Shown here: piece by piece, positions 9,698 through 21,545 of the stretch
How the letters are laid out: every line of letters starts with the position of its first letter
How positions within the stretch are numbered: position 1 is the stretch's first letter
Assembly (NCBI RefSeq): GCF_018687715.1
Contig: NC_056758.1
Location: 18,453,001-18,517,000 of the forward strand
From: Carya illinoinensis
Lineage: Eukaryota; Streptophyta; Magnoliopsida; Fagales; Juglandaceae
Length of the DNA stretch: 64,000 nucleotides
Reading direction: 5' to 3'
Program-made: the position numbers and the translations under genes
Notes under the pieces: generated by a model
The model's database searches: none
What the model was told of the DNA's origin: nothing
What the model saw: the letters and a program-made list of their open reading frames with translations, nothing else

Positions 9698-12600
9698 TGT
9701 AACGCCCATCCTTGTGGTGGGTCCTTTAGAAAATAATTTTAAGAAAATAGATGCGAATTATAATTCATTTTCAAATTTATTTTCCTTCCATGCCAAGATA
9801 CAAAAGACTCAATGTTTATAAATAAAACATGTTTCTTAATTTAAAAGGTTAACAAAAACATTAAATTTTATAATTAAAGTCTTTCATACAAAATATCGTG
9901 CATAAGATTTCGTGCTCTTCCCTTTGGTCGTGTTTGTTCTGACATGTCATGCTCATCTTGTCCCTGGAAGGGCACACATAAAAATTAAAATGAGTCAATG
10001 ACTCATAAGCATTACTTCATATAGTTAAAATATAACAACATAGGTTTTCAGTCATGTATTTATCACTCCATACATATCATACATAGACATTCATTTCATT
10101 TTAAAATATTGCATTGATCATCTCATAAAATAGTTCCACATGCCTCGCTGTCTTCATTTCTTAAAGAGTCTTATCATGCATACATCTTTTCTTAACATGC
10201 ATACATTCTTTTCTTATCACTTTCATTGGCTGTTGCACACTGTTACGCCCCGTGTGTAAGGGTAAGTGGTTTTTTGGACCTGATTTCGCCCATGGCCATA
10301 GGTTAGGAATATATTCCGTTAAGGTGTAGCACTGGGTACACTACTAGTACTATTTACCCGGCATTGCAATATACCCAGTCCAATCCTTCGATACCCTTAT
10401 CCATTCATTCGTGGCCGTTACATATTTTTATACATTAAAACATTTAGTCCTTTCATTCAGTTCAGTCCTTTTCAGTTCTTTCAATCTGTTCATTCATAAA
10501 AGTCATTTAAAAGTATGAGCTTAAACATCATCTTTAATGGCATCATTTAAAACATTAGTTTATAGGGATATTTTAAAACACTTTCTTTGCATCTTTTAAA
10601 GTATCACTTAAAGTATGATGCATGAGCTTCGCATTTCCTTTCGTGAAAATACGTCTAGTACTTATTACGTATGGCATTCATTCACATGCACACACTTACA
10701 TACTTTGGGTTCGTAAAAAGGGATTGCCAAAGAGGGCTGTTACATACTTATACTAACTTATACTTAGCATTCTTTCTAAAGCGTATTTCGTAAAGAAAAG
10801 TATTTCATTTTCATTTTTGTTTATTTAGAAAACTCTATAAGAGTATGAATATAATACTTACCTGGACTCCATGCCATACTCATTTCATGTAGTCCATTTA
10901 TGTGCATGTCAGATGGCAACCTACATGCATACACATCATGTCACGTCATTCTCTATCTAATGCATAAGCAATTATACTATAAATAGAACTACACTTAACT
11001 TAGAACACTCTCTGTCCATCCCTAGTTTCTTACGTGCTATTTACTATGCTAAAACCTTCGGAGTCTATTTATAGTTACTACCTCTGTGTTTCACGTTGGG
11101 GTTAAGATGCTAAAACCTTTATCTTACTCTTCTATTAACCCCATTTTGATGCATGACTCAGACCAACTAAGTCACGCATCCCGATTCTAAACAACATACC
11201 CAATACTACCTTCATGCTTCCTAGCCCATACTAAATCCTCATTCCCAACCATACATGCCACATGACTTTAAGCTAACTCTAAGGCTTAAACATCATGCAA
11301 CCATGCTTAGGACAAACTACCTATTATATATGGTAAATCCGTCCAGTACACGTGTCTCAGCAGATACACATGTACCTTACCCTTTTTCACCGAAGATCAA
11401 CTTATAGTCCAATGAACACCTATTTGTATAAACAAGCTCCATACTTCGATACCAACTTCTACTCAAACCCGGTCAGTAGGACCTTCCTACTTCCTGACCC
11501 CTTTACAAGTTCATCCTAACACTTGACATAACAGGGCTCCATTCACCACTACATCTTCGTCACATTACATAACTCAAGACAAATCCCGAGTTACGTCATG
11601 ACACCCATCATGCTTCCTCTACACTCCTCTTATACTACCCTATCATTTCACACATGCTCTAAGCCATAAGTCAACTACAAGGCAACACTTGTCACCTCGG
11701 ACTACAGGCCACATTATAGTTATTTTGGGACACCGCTACATGGTTCCTGATGCTACACAACATGCTCTACACTACTATACTATGCGACCATCATTTTCTT
11801 CGTGACATGCCATACGGTGCATCACTACACAACATGAAGTACGCACCATATGTACTCCCTTTGCTACATCACATATTACCACGACGCACACCACACGGTG
11901 CGTCACTACATGACATGGAGCACACACCACATACACTCTTCACGCTACGCCACATATCACTAATGTGCACGCCACACAGTGTGTCACAGTACTACATGGA
12001 ATACACTCCACGTGTACTCCCTTCACACACCATGTCGCATCACAACTATAGCATACATCTCATACCCATACTTCACAACACAATCTACAACACTACACAA
12101 TTACTCCCAACACTTCACTACATAGCTACACTTCACTTCACAACTACACATCAAACTCCACAATACTAACAACACAGTCCACAACCTATCAACCAACATT
12201 TATTATAATTAATAAGAGATAGAGGGTTATACCATCGACGGGATAACTCGTGTGTTACTATATGTGGCGATTAAACCGTGTACAGTAGTTTTTTGGGCTA
12301 CTAGAGGTGGCTACGGGTGTGGATCTGAGTGGGGAAAGGTCTGGTCGTGGTCCTAGAGTGGTGGTCTCATGATGGTACCGAGGTGGCACGGTGGTCCGTT
12401 GAGGAGTTTGGGCCGTGTATGGCTAAATTGGGAAATTCATGGGTTTCAAGGCTGGGGGTTAAGGCTAGCCATGGAGGGCTTGAGAGAGGCGTGGTGGAGC
12501 TATGCTGGCGAGGTGGTAGTTGGAGGTGGCGGATCTATGCCATGGGTTGTGGAAGACCTGTGAGAGAGTAGGGGAGAGTGAGAGAGATGAGGACTTCAAC

Positions 12601-13520
12601 TGGGCATGGAAATAGCTAGAGGAGGTTGTGGGTGGTTGAAGATCACAGTGATGGTATGGTGGCATGGGTAGTCGTGCACGACAGCTTGTGGAGGAGAACT
12701 CGCGCAAGCTATATGTGCGTGAGTGAAGTGGCCCAATGGAGAGAGAGTGAGTTGTAGGGAAATGAGGACATGGAAGTGAAGTCCATGAGGAGGTGGTATA
12801 GGTGGAAGTGCTCGGTTGCCACGTTGGTTGTGTACAGTGGCACTAAGAGGAAAAATGGGCTTTGAAACCCATTTTGGATGGAGGGAGGAGGAGAGAGAAA
12901 GAGGCTGCCGTGCGACTTACCACAGATGGGGGTGGACTTGCCAGCGTGCGGGGGAGCTGGTGGTGGTGGGGGTGAGGCATGGCCATGAGCAAGGCAAACC
13001 GTCGGGCTGGAGAAAGGGAGAGGAGAGAGAAGAAAAAGAAAAAGTGAGGGGAAAAAGGTAAGGGCTTGGGTATTTAATCCAGGCTCTTCGTCTTGAGATC
13101 TTTAAAACGATTTAACGGTAAGTTTAAATACTGATTTGAAAATATGTAAGTATTTATTTAACTTAAAACATTGAGAGGAATTAAAATAGAATATTATTTT
13201 ATAAACTAAAATTCATAAAATACTATTTTTTCATCATTAATTAAAAAGATGAAATCTTGTTAATTACTTGAAGAGAATAAAACCATTTAAATTAATTTAG
13301 AGTTTTCAACATATTTTAAATCTCGTAATATTTTTAAATGATTAAAATATTTAAATTAAATAATTTTCACAATTATAATATTTTTGGAGCTCTTCAAAAA
13401 ATTATAATTGTGTGATTTAAAAACAAAGTTTAGTTCGATAACACTAAAAATATCACATATAATATTTTCAAGACATTTAAAATATTCCTAATGTTTAAAA
13501 TAATGGGCTTGCTTTAAAAA
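9698..13520. other. Non-coding body of the long solo LTR, left part
   Basis: Frames in this stretch (for example 11750-12169 and 12329-12571) are compositional. The left half is rich in CAT/ACAT and TTAAA words; the right half (12300-13080) is GT/GA-rich on the plus strand, that is CA/TC-rich in the LTR sense. I see no recognisable protein and no second LTR. Confidence 0.55.
11803..12045. repeat. ~82-bp tandem repeat inside the solo LTR (about 3 units)
   Basis: Three consecutive units share CACACGGTGCRTCACTAC-like cores followed by ACATG and a CTCCCTTC/GCTAC segment. They begin near 11805, 11887 and 11970. The repeats keep one frame open over 139 codons, which gives a false open reading frame. 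Confidence 0.7.
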
Positions 13521-13608
13521 TTTGCTTGGTATCTTTTTTTTTTTTTTTTTGAAACAAGATAACTTTATTGCATTAGCAAACAGATTACAATGATTCCACT
13601 TCTACTAC

Positions 13609-14174
13609 TTACTTAATGCAAATAGGTATCTCCTGTAGATCATAAAGATCGGATTCACTTAAAAGGGCATCCTTGGCTAGCATGTGAGCAGCCATATTAG
13701 CATCCCTTTTAGTATGACAAACACTCCAAGATAAGAAAGATTTTAGTACTGCTTTGGTGTCTTCTATGATTAAGCCTCCTGAACTCCAGTCCTCCAAGGA
13801 GCCTTGTAGCCTTTCAACCACCTGTTTTGAGTCACCCTTAAGGATAATATTGGGGAAACCATCTTCTTTGCAGAAAAGGATAGCCACCATCATGGCATAT
13901 GCCTCAGTAGCGTATGGAGAGAGTCTAAGATTTCTTCTAGCTCTTAGTGTACCAAGAACCATTCCATTGTAGTCCCTGAGAATAGCCCCTATCCCTATCA
14001 AGTTCTTTGAGGTATTGATAGCTGCATCCTAGTTCATTTTTTACCGACACTCAGGAGGTTTCTTCCATCTTTGGGGACTTTGAGAACAAGCAAGTAATGT
14101 AGCAGTCAGGACATTAGAGTTGTTTGCCTTTAGACACTGCAAGTCTTCATGAGCTTTGTTAATGATCTCCTTAG
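13609..14174 (-). pseudogene. L1 ORF2 C-terminal RNase H domain
   Basis: The frame 13609-14001 encodes an RVT_3-type RNase H: IGAILRDYNG at the start, ATEAYAMMVAILFC, KGDSKQVVERL and HTKRDANMAAHMLA. The start of the domain lies just upstream (KMNWDAAINTSKNL, interrupted by a stop near 14040). The linker 14041-14174 (EIINKAHEDLQCLKANNSN) continues ORF2 up to the gypsy insertion point. This domain is typical of plant L1 elements. It ends about 60 bases before the poly(A) tract. Confidence 0.85.
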
Positions 14175-14179
14175 GGTGT

Positions 14180-15181
14180 TGATTGAGCTGAATTATTGCA
14201 TTTTTAATGCTTTTGGAACCAATATATATTAATTCTTTCATTACTTTATCATTGATTTTATATGGAAAAATGAATAAATCAAAGTTGTGATTTTAATTGA
14301 TTAAAAGCATGAATTTTTGCTCTAATTTTATCAACTGTTGATTAATATGGAGAAGTCAGGCAGATTCAAACGCTCGACTTCTGCTCGACAGTGGGCTTGA
14401 GCGAGTTGCGGGAAAAGAGATCGCTCGAGCAGAGGCATTTGGCCGCTCAAGCGAATTCAGGCAGAGTCGAACGCTCGATGTTCGCTCGACAGGCCGCTCG
14501 AACTAACTTAGGCAGAGTCGAACGCTCGATGTTCACTCGACACTCCGCTCGAGCGAATATCATATTTTACAGATCAGGGTTTATTTCGCTGTCAGAGTAT
14601 ATATATGTTTTTTTTTACATCTTAGGACGGACCTTTGGCTGGAAAACTCGGTTTTGAGTAGAGAAACACTTAGAATTCATTATTTTCTATTGATTTTCAT
14701 TCAGATTCGGAGAGGAGGATTCATACAATCGATCATTCACGCAGCTACACAATTTTCACTGGATCATTCACTCACACTGTAGCAGACTGAAGAACTCCTT
14801 GAGGGGTCCAATTACCACTGCAGCTCAGCCTCCTCCACCGCTTCGAATCTACATCTCCATTCAATTGGGTTGATCTTTTCAATTCCCTACTTGCTATTTT
14901 ATTTCAGTTTTAAGTTTCTAAATTATTTTGGAGAATTTTGATTTAGACGTTTGAGTAATTTATTTGTTATTCATTTAATTCATGTTATTTATTTTTATCG
15001 TTTCGTTAAGCTTTCATTTTAATAGTGATTACAATTAGGATGGTTTAATTTGAGAATTTGTGATTTGAGTATAATGATGAACCCTAGAACATTGATTTTG
15101 GGGCTTTTCAATTTTCAATGCATGTTTTGTCAATTACTTCCTAATTTAGTTTAATTTTTAATTTAGTTTTATTAATTTTTA
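14180..15181 (+). repeat. 5' LTR of element A, truncated at its 3' end
   Basis: It matches the LTR of element B from the start to the TTTAGTTTTATTAATTT motif near 15181, then jumps directly to sequence that lies after the primer-binding site in B. The final ~300 bases of the LTR and the tRNA-Asp-type primer site are therefore missing. A U3 tandem array with GCTCGA motifs lies at about 14360-14565 and a TATA box (TATATATATG) at 14598-14607. Confidence 0.78.
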
Positions 15182-15511
15182 TTAATGTAGTTAATTAAAT
15201 TTAAACTTGTTATTTTTGTTATGCTCTTTAACTGATGTTTCATGTCATGGGTGAGGGACAGTTCAAATAGGTGAGGGACAGTTTAATTTGAGAATTTGTG
15301 ATTTGAGTATAATGATGAACCCTAGAACATTGATTTTGGGGCTTTTCAATTTTCAGTGCATGTTTTGTCAATTACTTCCTAATTTAGTTTAATTTTTAAT
15401 TTAGTTTTATTAATTTTTATTAATGTAGTTAATTAAATTTAAACTCGTTATTTTTGTTATGCTCTTTAACTGATGTTTCATGTCATGGGTGAGGGACAGT
15501 TCAAATAGGTT
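15044..15511 (+). repeat. 238-bp tandem duplication across the LTR/leader junction of element A
   Basis: The block starting TTTAATTTGAG at 15044 is repeated from 15282, with only a few differences. Both copies contain the same deletion junction, so the loss of the primer-binding site came first and the duplication second. Confidence 0.88.
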
Positions 15512-15623
15512 GCTTAGAGTCACATCGAGTGTTAAGAGTAGTATACACAGTTTGGAGATAGATAGCTCTTCTATCTTTTCTATTAGTGAGTCAGGTGAGG
15601 AAATTGAAATTGAACCAGAAAAC

Positions 15624-16394
15624 ATGGCTGCACCTGCACCACGCACTCTTAAGGATTATTTGCAACCCACTCGCACCACTACACCTTCATGCATTGTTTT
15701 ACCTGAAAATACATCTAATTTCTCTATTAAGCATGGCATGATGTCAGTGATATCTCAGTTCCACGAGATAGATTCTGAGAGTCCTTACCAGCACTTGACA
15801 GATTTTGAGTTGGCTTGCACTACTTTTATCACTAGGGCTGTTACTGATGAATTCATTAGACTTCGTTTGTTTCCTTTCTCTTTAAAGGATAAAGCGAAGA
15901 TTTGGTTTAATTCTTTGAGGCCTAATTCTATTTCTAGTTGGTCTGATATGCAGCGTGAATTCTTACAAAAATTTTTTCCTTTTTAGAGAACTCAGTTTTT
16001 GCAAGAGCAAATCAGCCAGTTCAATCAGAGACCTGATGAGACCTTTCAGGCCAGTTGGGAAAAATTTAAAGATTTGGTGAACATTTGTCCACATCATGGT
16101 TTTGAATCTTGGAGGTTGGTGAGCTATTTTTACACTGGTCTCACTCCAGAATGCAAGCAGTTTGTTCAGAAAATGTGCAATGGGGAGTTCTTTAGCAAGG
16201 AACCTGATGAAACACTATCATTTTTTGACTACCTTGCTGAGAGCGCACAACAGTGGAACACTCGTACTGATCAAGTTCCATTAGCAGCACAGCCACTGAG
16301 GGCTATTTCTGGAGGGGGCAGATATGAGCTTAAAGAAGGCACTGATGTTCAAGTCCGAATAGCTGCATTGACTAGAAGACTAGAGGTCATGGAA
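15624..16394 (+). pseudogene. Element A gag, first part
   Basis: The frame encodes a Ty3/gypsy Retrotrans_gag domain, with FELACTTFITRAVTDEFIRL, LKDKAKIWFNSL and EFLQKFFPF. I start it at 15624 (MAAPAPRTLKDY). In element B an in-frame TAA lies just upstream of the same ATG; in A that codon is CCA, so an upstream extension is open there. A TAG at 15984-15986 breaks the frame where B reads CAG. The frame then continues with EQISQFNQRPDETFQASWEKF to 16394, where the retroposon is inserted. Confidence 0.85.
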
Positions 16395-17841
16395 CTCCCC
16401 ATCTCTCTAGATCGGACCGAGAACCTAGTGAGAGAAACTCCCTATCTCTCTAGAGAACAAAAACAAAACCTCCGAAGAGGGAGGCGGGAGCCTCGGCTCC
16501 TCCCTCCCTCCCTCCCTTGTTTCTTTTCATTTTGTTTTCTTTGTTGTTTGTGTGTGTTTAGGTCTTAAAATAAGGCTTTCGGAGATTGTTTTATGGTGGC
16601 TTAAGGGCTCAAGGAACCATCTCTGCTTCGGAAACTAGGTCTGGTTCACAAGCCGTGCATCACAAGCTGTCACGAGCCTTGGGCGACCTCAAGGGGATAA
16701 AGTGCACGAAGGTAAGCAATGTAGTCGGTTGGTTGAGGAGAGCACCAGAGCTCGATCTCAGGCCCTTGGCAAAGCCATCCGCGGAGCCAAACTTCAAAGC
16801 TGATGAAGGGGCTCTGTTTTCAGCTAGGAAAATAGAGATAATCGAGCTGGGGTACTGGCTGCTCCGGTGATGCAAAGGACTGGGTTGCAGCAGACGTAGA
16901 GGAGCAGAAGAACATGGGGTGCAGACTAGGTTGCAGCGGACTGGGTTGCAGAAAACAGAGAGGCTAGCTCACGTACACGAGCAGCACGCAGAGCAGATCG
17001 GTGGAGTCAAACCGAGGGGCTACCAAAACAAGACAAGCCACCTGCACAGTGGACCAGCGAGCATGCACGTCAACTGGAATGGATGGCCTTTACTGTGCAG
17101 TGGTGAAGGAAGAAGACGCAAGAGGAAAAAAGAAAGAAGGTGGCGGAGTCCTGACGGAGGCACGTTGGCCTTCTTTCTCTCTGGATTTGGCCGTCGGTTT
17201 CATGAGCATATTTTTGGGCCTCGTCTTCCCGTGCCTTGTGGGGATGGTCGTATCAGAGAAGAAGGAAGGGGCGGCGGGGAGTAGCGATGAAACCCTAGCC
17301 GGGCCCCACGGGTGACCTTGGTTGTGCGCCCTTTTAGGCCCATGTACCTTCGGGCTGGGCCTTTAGCTCAGGCTAGGCCCTTTTGCTTTACAGCCCTTTA
17401 ATTTTTGTTTTGTAGTTAGTCTGTTTTAGTTTTTAAAAATAATAAAAATAGTTTAGTGTCCCACTCTTCTTTTTAGAGGAATGTGGGTGTTTTGTCCTAC
17501 TCCTCTTTTGAAGGAAGGTAGGTGTTAGTACTCTTCCTCCTTGGGAGGAGAGAGTGTGGGTGTACTCCTCCTCTTTGGGAGGATGGAGCGTGAGTGTACC
17601 TCTCTTCTTCGGAAGAAAGGTTGGTTTAGCTCTGTTTTGACAGAGTGCTTTCTCTTTTGACTGCTGTCAGGAGAGAAGGTGTAGAAGTTTAGACAAGGTC
17701 CGTCACAAAGAAATTTGTTGGCGGGGAAGCTCCTGAGCAGTTGCGTTAGTTGACTTATAGTCTGGTTCTCCTGTATTGATAAGTCACAGTTGTAATTTCG
17801 TTTATGAATGAATGCATAAAGCATATTTCCATAAAAAAAAA
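16395..17841 (+). mobile_element. Non-coding poly(A) retroposon, copy 1
   Basis: The insert is flanked by the 13-bp duplication AGAGGTCATGGAA (16382-16394 and 17842-17854) and ends in about ten A residues. Removing it restores the gag frame exactly as in element B. The 5' part has CTCTCTAG blocks, then a hairpin-like GGCGGGAGCCTCGGCTCC segment and a T-rich stretch ending in TTTAG, like a plant LINE leader. The last ~100 bases match the 3' end of the insert at 50898-54881. The frames inside (such as 16919-17284) encode nothing I recognise. It appears to be a non-autonomous element mobilised by LINE machinery. Confidence 0.82.
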
Positions 17842-18960
17842 AGAGGTCATGGAAATGGAAAAAGTGAAGGCTGTAAAAGTAGTAGAGGCATGTTCTATAT
17901 GTGCTGATTCAAACCATAAGACCCAAGACTGTCCGATTATGCCAGTATTTCAAGGTGGGTCTGAGTAGATGCAATTAGCTAACTGGGTTAATAGAGCACA
18001 TAATCAGCCTTTCTCCCACACATATAATCCGGGGTGGAGGAATCACCCAAATTTCTCATGGAGAAATGATCAGCCTGGTCGGTCCCTACCACCTCAGCAA
18101 CAACCATTCAATCAGGGTGCTTCTCAGCACCAGCATCCGCCATATCAAAATCCTCAGAGCTATCCTTATGTAGCTCCTCCTGGATTTCAACCTCATGTAG
18201 CTGCACAGAGTTCTCAGCCTTCATCATCTGCAAAGAAGACTCTAGATGACAGTATGGCTCAGATGGCTAATACACTTCAGCAATTCATGCAGATTTAGGC
18301 CACCACAAATAATCAGAACACTCAGGCCATAAACGAGTTGAGAGGCACTATTAATAAGATGAGCACAACCTTGAGCACCCTAGAGAAAGGAAAATTTCCA
18401 GCACAGCCTCAGCCTAATCCTCAAGTATATAGGCAACAACAACAGCAAGTGCATAATGTCTCAGGAGATGTTATTGAGACAGCGAAGACAGTTCTTACTT
18501 TGAGAAGTGGGAAGGAAGTTCCCCAACTAGAGATGCCTATAGACACACAAGTAGTTGGTCCTACACCTGAATATGTAACAGAGACTGATGAAGTTGAGAA
18601 AGAATCAGAGGTAGTGAGACCAGAGCTGAAGAAGCTTGTGAGTGTAGATGTTGAGACTAGTAAGGGATACCAACCTGTGGTTCCCTATCCTCAGAGATTG
18701 GCAGCTGGCCAAAAGAACAAGTATCACATGGAGATTCAAGAGATTTTTAAGCAAGTGAAGATCAATATTCCACTCTTGGATGCCATACAACAAGTGCCTT
18801 CATATGCAAAATTTTTGAAGGACTTGTGCACAGTGAAGAGGAAGCTGAATGTGAAGAAGAAAGCTTTCCTAACGGAGCAAGTTAGTACATTGATATTGAG
18901 TGAGACTCCTCATAAGTTTGGAGATCCCGGTTCTCTCAACATTTCCATTATGATTGTGAA
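17842..18960 (+). pseudogene. Element A gag C-terminus: zinc knuckle and glutamine-rich linker
   Basis: Coding resumes with MEKVKAVKVVEACSICADSN. A CX2CX4HX4C zinc knuckle is at 17891-17932. A proline/glutamine-rich linker follows (NDQPGRSLPPQQQPFNQGAS), then NTLQQFMQI. Stops at 17967-17969 and 18296-18298 correspond to sense codons in element B. The frame from 18338 continues through TLRSGKEVPQ and YPQRLAAGQKNKY into the protease. A one-base G deletion near 18957 (B reads ATTGGTGAATC) shifts the frame. Confidence 0.82.
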
Positions 18961-19626
18961 TCACGCATTGGGAGAGCTTTACTTGATTTGGGGAGTAGTG
19001 TGAACTTGCTACCGTTCTCAGTATATGAGCAGTTGGGATTGGGTGAGCTGAAAAAGACCTCCATCATGCTACAGTTGGCTGACAGATCAGTTAAGGTACC
19101 GAGGGGTATTGTAGAGGACGTGTTGGTCCAGGTGGACAAATTCTACTACCCAGTGGATTTTGTGGTTCTTGACTTGCAGCAACCGGTCTCCACTATTTAC
19201 CAAGCTCCTGTCATCCTAGGAAGACCATTTCTAGCAACATCAAATACTTTGATCAATTGCAGAAGTGGAGTTTTGAAGCTTACCTTTGGGAACATGGCAC
19301 TTGAGTTGAACGTTTTCAACGCTTGCAAGATGCCAGCACATTTTGATGACACAAGTGATTTGAATGTTGTGGAGAGTTTGACACCAACAGATTTTATTTG
19401 CTCAACTTCTCCCTTCTCTGATGATGATTATATTTTTCAGACACCCGAATTTTTACTTGATGAGAAAATTGATCATATCAATGAAGATGACTTTGATTTT
19501 TTTGATTGTTTTGCAGATTCTTCTTTACTACTTGAAATACAATTTACGGGAGCAAGATGGAAACCCCAGTTTGAAGCTCTACTACCACCAGACATGCTTA
19601 AATCTTCAGAGGAAGAAGTTCCTTAA
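18961..19626 (+). pseudogene. Element A retroviral-type aspartic protease and spacer
   Basis: Correctly framed, the active-site region reads LLDLGSSVNLLPFSVYEQLG, the aspartate followed by Leu-Gly usual for Athila-like proteases. ADRSVKVPRGIVEDVLVQVD and APVILGRPFLATSNTLINCR complete the domain. A spacer rich in acidic and aromatic residues follows. A TAA at 19624-19626 ends the frame; reading resumes with LELKPPPQDLKYVFLGPEEG, which in this lineage lies just before RT. Confidence 0.82.
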
Positions 19627-19872
19627 TTGGAACTGAAACCACCTCCTCAAGATTTAAAGTATGTGTTTCTTGGTCCTGAAGAAGGCACTTTTCCACTGGT
19701 GATTTCCTCAAAGCTAAATCATAAGGATAAGAAAGGAGTTGAAAACGTGGTAGCTGACCACCTCTCTAGATTGTCATCACCTCATTCTTCAAATGTCAGC
19801 CTTCCTCTTGATGATAGTTTCCCGGATGAGCAGCTGTTTGTAGTTATAGAGCTCCCTGGTATGCTGACATAG
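19627..19872 (+). pseudogene. Deletion junction joining protease spacer to the RNase H/integrase boundary
   Basis: The frame reads FPLVISSKLNHKDKKG and then ENVVADHLSRL. The first part normally precedes reverse transcriptase and the second normally ends the RNase H region before integrase. Roughly 500 residues of RT and RNase H are absent, inferred from the usual length of these domains. The junction lies near 19720, within SSKL/NHKDKKG. A TAG at 19870-19872 follows. Confidence 0.8.
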
Positions 19873-19883
19873 TCAATTATCTG

Positions 19884-21145
19884 GTGATTGAGCGAATGCC
19901 TTATGAATGGTCCACACAAGATAAGCATTGGTTTCTCTCTGAGGTACGAAACTTTTATTTTGACGATCCATATCTTTTTAAATATTGTTTGGACCAATTG
20001 ATTCAAAGATACATTCCTGATGATGAGTTTTCTTCGGTTTTGAGATTTTGTCATATGGGTGCATGTGGTGGTCATTTTTCAGCAAAGAAAATAGTTTCAA
20101 AAATTTTGCAAAGCGGTTTTTACTAGCCTTCCATGTTTAAAGATGCTTATAATTTTTGCAAGGCTTGTGAGCCTTGTCAAAAATTGGGATCCATTAGCAA
20201 AAGAGACATGATGCCTCTTTCCCCTATTCTTACTTTAGAAATTTTTTATTGTTGGGGAATAGACTTCATGGGACCTTTACCAGTTTCTTTTGGAAACACA
20301 TATATTCTATTGGCTGTGGATTATGTTTCAAAATGGGTGGAGGCCATTACTTCCAAAACAAATGACCATCATGTTGTCCTGAAATTTTTGCAATCTTTGT
20401 TTGCTCGTTTTGGCATGCCAAAAGTTATTATAAGTGATGGGGTTTTCATTTTTGCAATAAACCATTTTCTACACTTGTGAAGAAATATGATATCACACAT
20501 AGAGTTTCTACCCCTTATCACCCTCAAACAAATGGGCAAGCTGAATTGGCAAACAAAGAGATAAAAATTATTTTAGAGAAAACCATCAAGCCTAACAGGA
20601 AAGATTGGTCGGTTAAACTTCTTGATGCTTTGTGGGCTTATAGGACAGCTTTTAAAACAAATCTAGGGATGTCTCCTTATCGATTAGTTTATGGTAAAGC
20701 TTGTCATTTACCTGTTGATATTCAGCATCGAGCTCTTTGGGCCATAAAACATGTTAACATGTCACTTGATGAAGCTTCAGGGTTGAGAAAATTGCAGATC
20801 AATGAATTGGATGAAACTCGTCGGAATGCTTATGACAACGCTCAGCTTGCAAAGGAAAGCATGAAAATTCTGCATGATCAGAAAATTCATTCAAAGCATT
20901 TCACACTTGGCTAGGAAGTTCTTCTTTACAACTCTCGCTTGCACATTTTTCCTGGAAAGTTGAAATCCCGATGGAGTGGGTCATATATTGTAAAGACCAT
21001 TCATCCTCATGGTGCAGTAGACATTGTCAATCCGAAGAATGGTAATAGTTTCACTGTCAACGGACAACGTCTAAAGTCATTTCTGAAAGTCTTTGACCCA
21101 CATGAAGAGATCTTGCTTGTGCAAGACCCCAGAGAAGTGTTTTGA
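19884..21145 (+). pseudogene. Element A integrase and C-terminal chromodomain-less tail
   Basis: The zinc-binding part has CHMGACGGHFSAKK followed by CKACEPCQK. The core contains the first catalytic aspartate in [10 protein letters not shown], the second in ISDGVFIF, and the glutamate in [16 protein letters not shown]-terminal sequence ([20 protein letters not shown], then LKSRWSGSYIVK) follows the family pattern. In-frame stops at 20124-20126 and 20912-20914 and a frameshift near 20470 disable it. Confidence 0.87.
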
Positions 21146-21545
21146 TTTGTTTCTCCTTCTTTACAGTTTTCTTTACTTGCTTTGTTTTTATTTGTTTTTT
21201 TGCTTTGATTTTATATTTCATGTTGTTTGTTTGTTTTGCTTTTTTTTTTTTGTGCACTTTATTTTCTTTCGTTCGACTCATTGAGGACTATGTCTCTCAC
21301 TAGTTGGAGGGTAGCATGTGTGCACAGTTTAAAAAAAATAAATAAAAAAATAAAAAAATAAGATTTGTGAAATTTGAGCATTTTGGTGGAGTAGTTGAGC
21401 GGGATCATTTGTGAAGATTTATTTTCAAGCTTAAAACATAGAGCATGATTTTTTATGCATCATATTTTTTTGATATGTGGCTTGAAACACTGGGATGTTA
21501 TGCTTATTGAGATGAAACTTGATAAAATTTTTGTAGAACGAAAGG
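21146..21545 (+). other. Element A 3' non-coding region
   Basis: After the integrase tail comes T-rich sequence, an AACTAGTTGGAGG-like segment typical of the region between pol and 3' LTR in Athila-like elements, and an A/T-rich stretch. The polypurine tract expected next to the 3' LTR is not visible. It was probably lost when the inverted fragment replaced the start of the LTR. Confidence 0.55.

Noticed and set aside
12329..13061. Glycine/tryptophan-rich plus-strand and proline/serine-rich minus-strand frames
   Set aside because: They overlap in several registers within the GT/GA-rich part of the long LTR and show no family signature.
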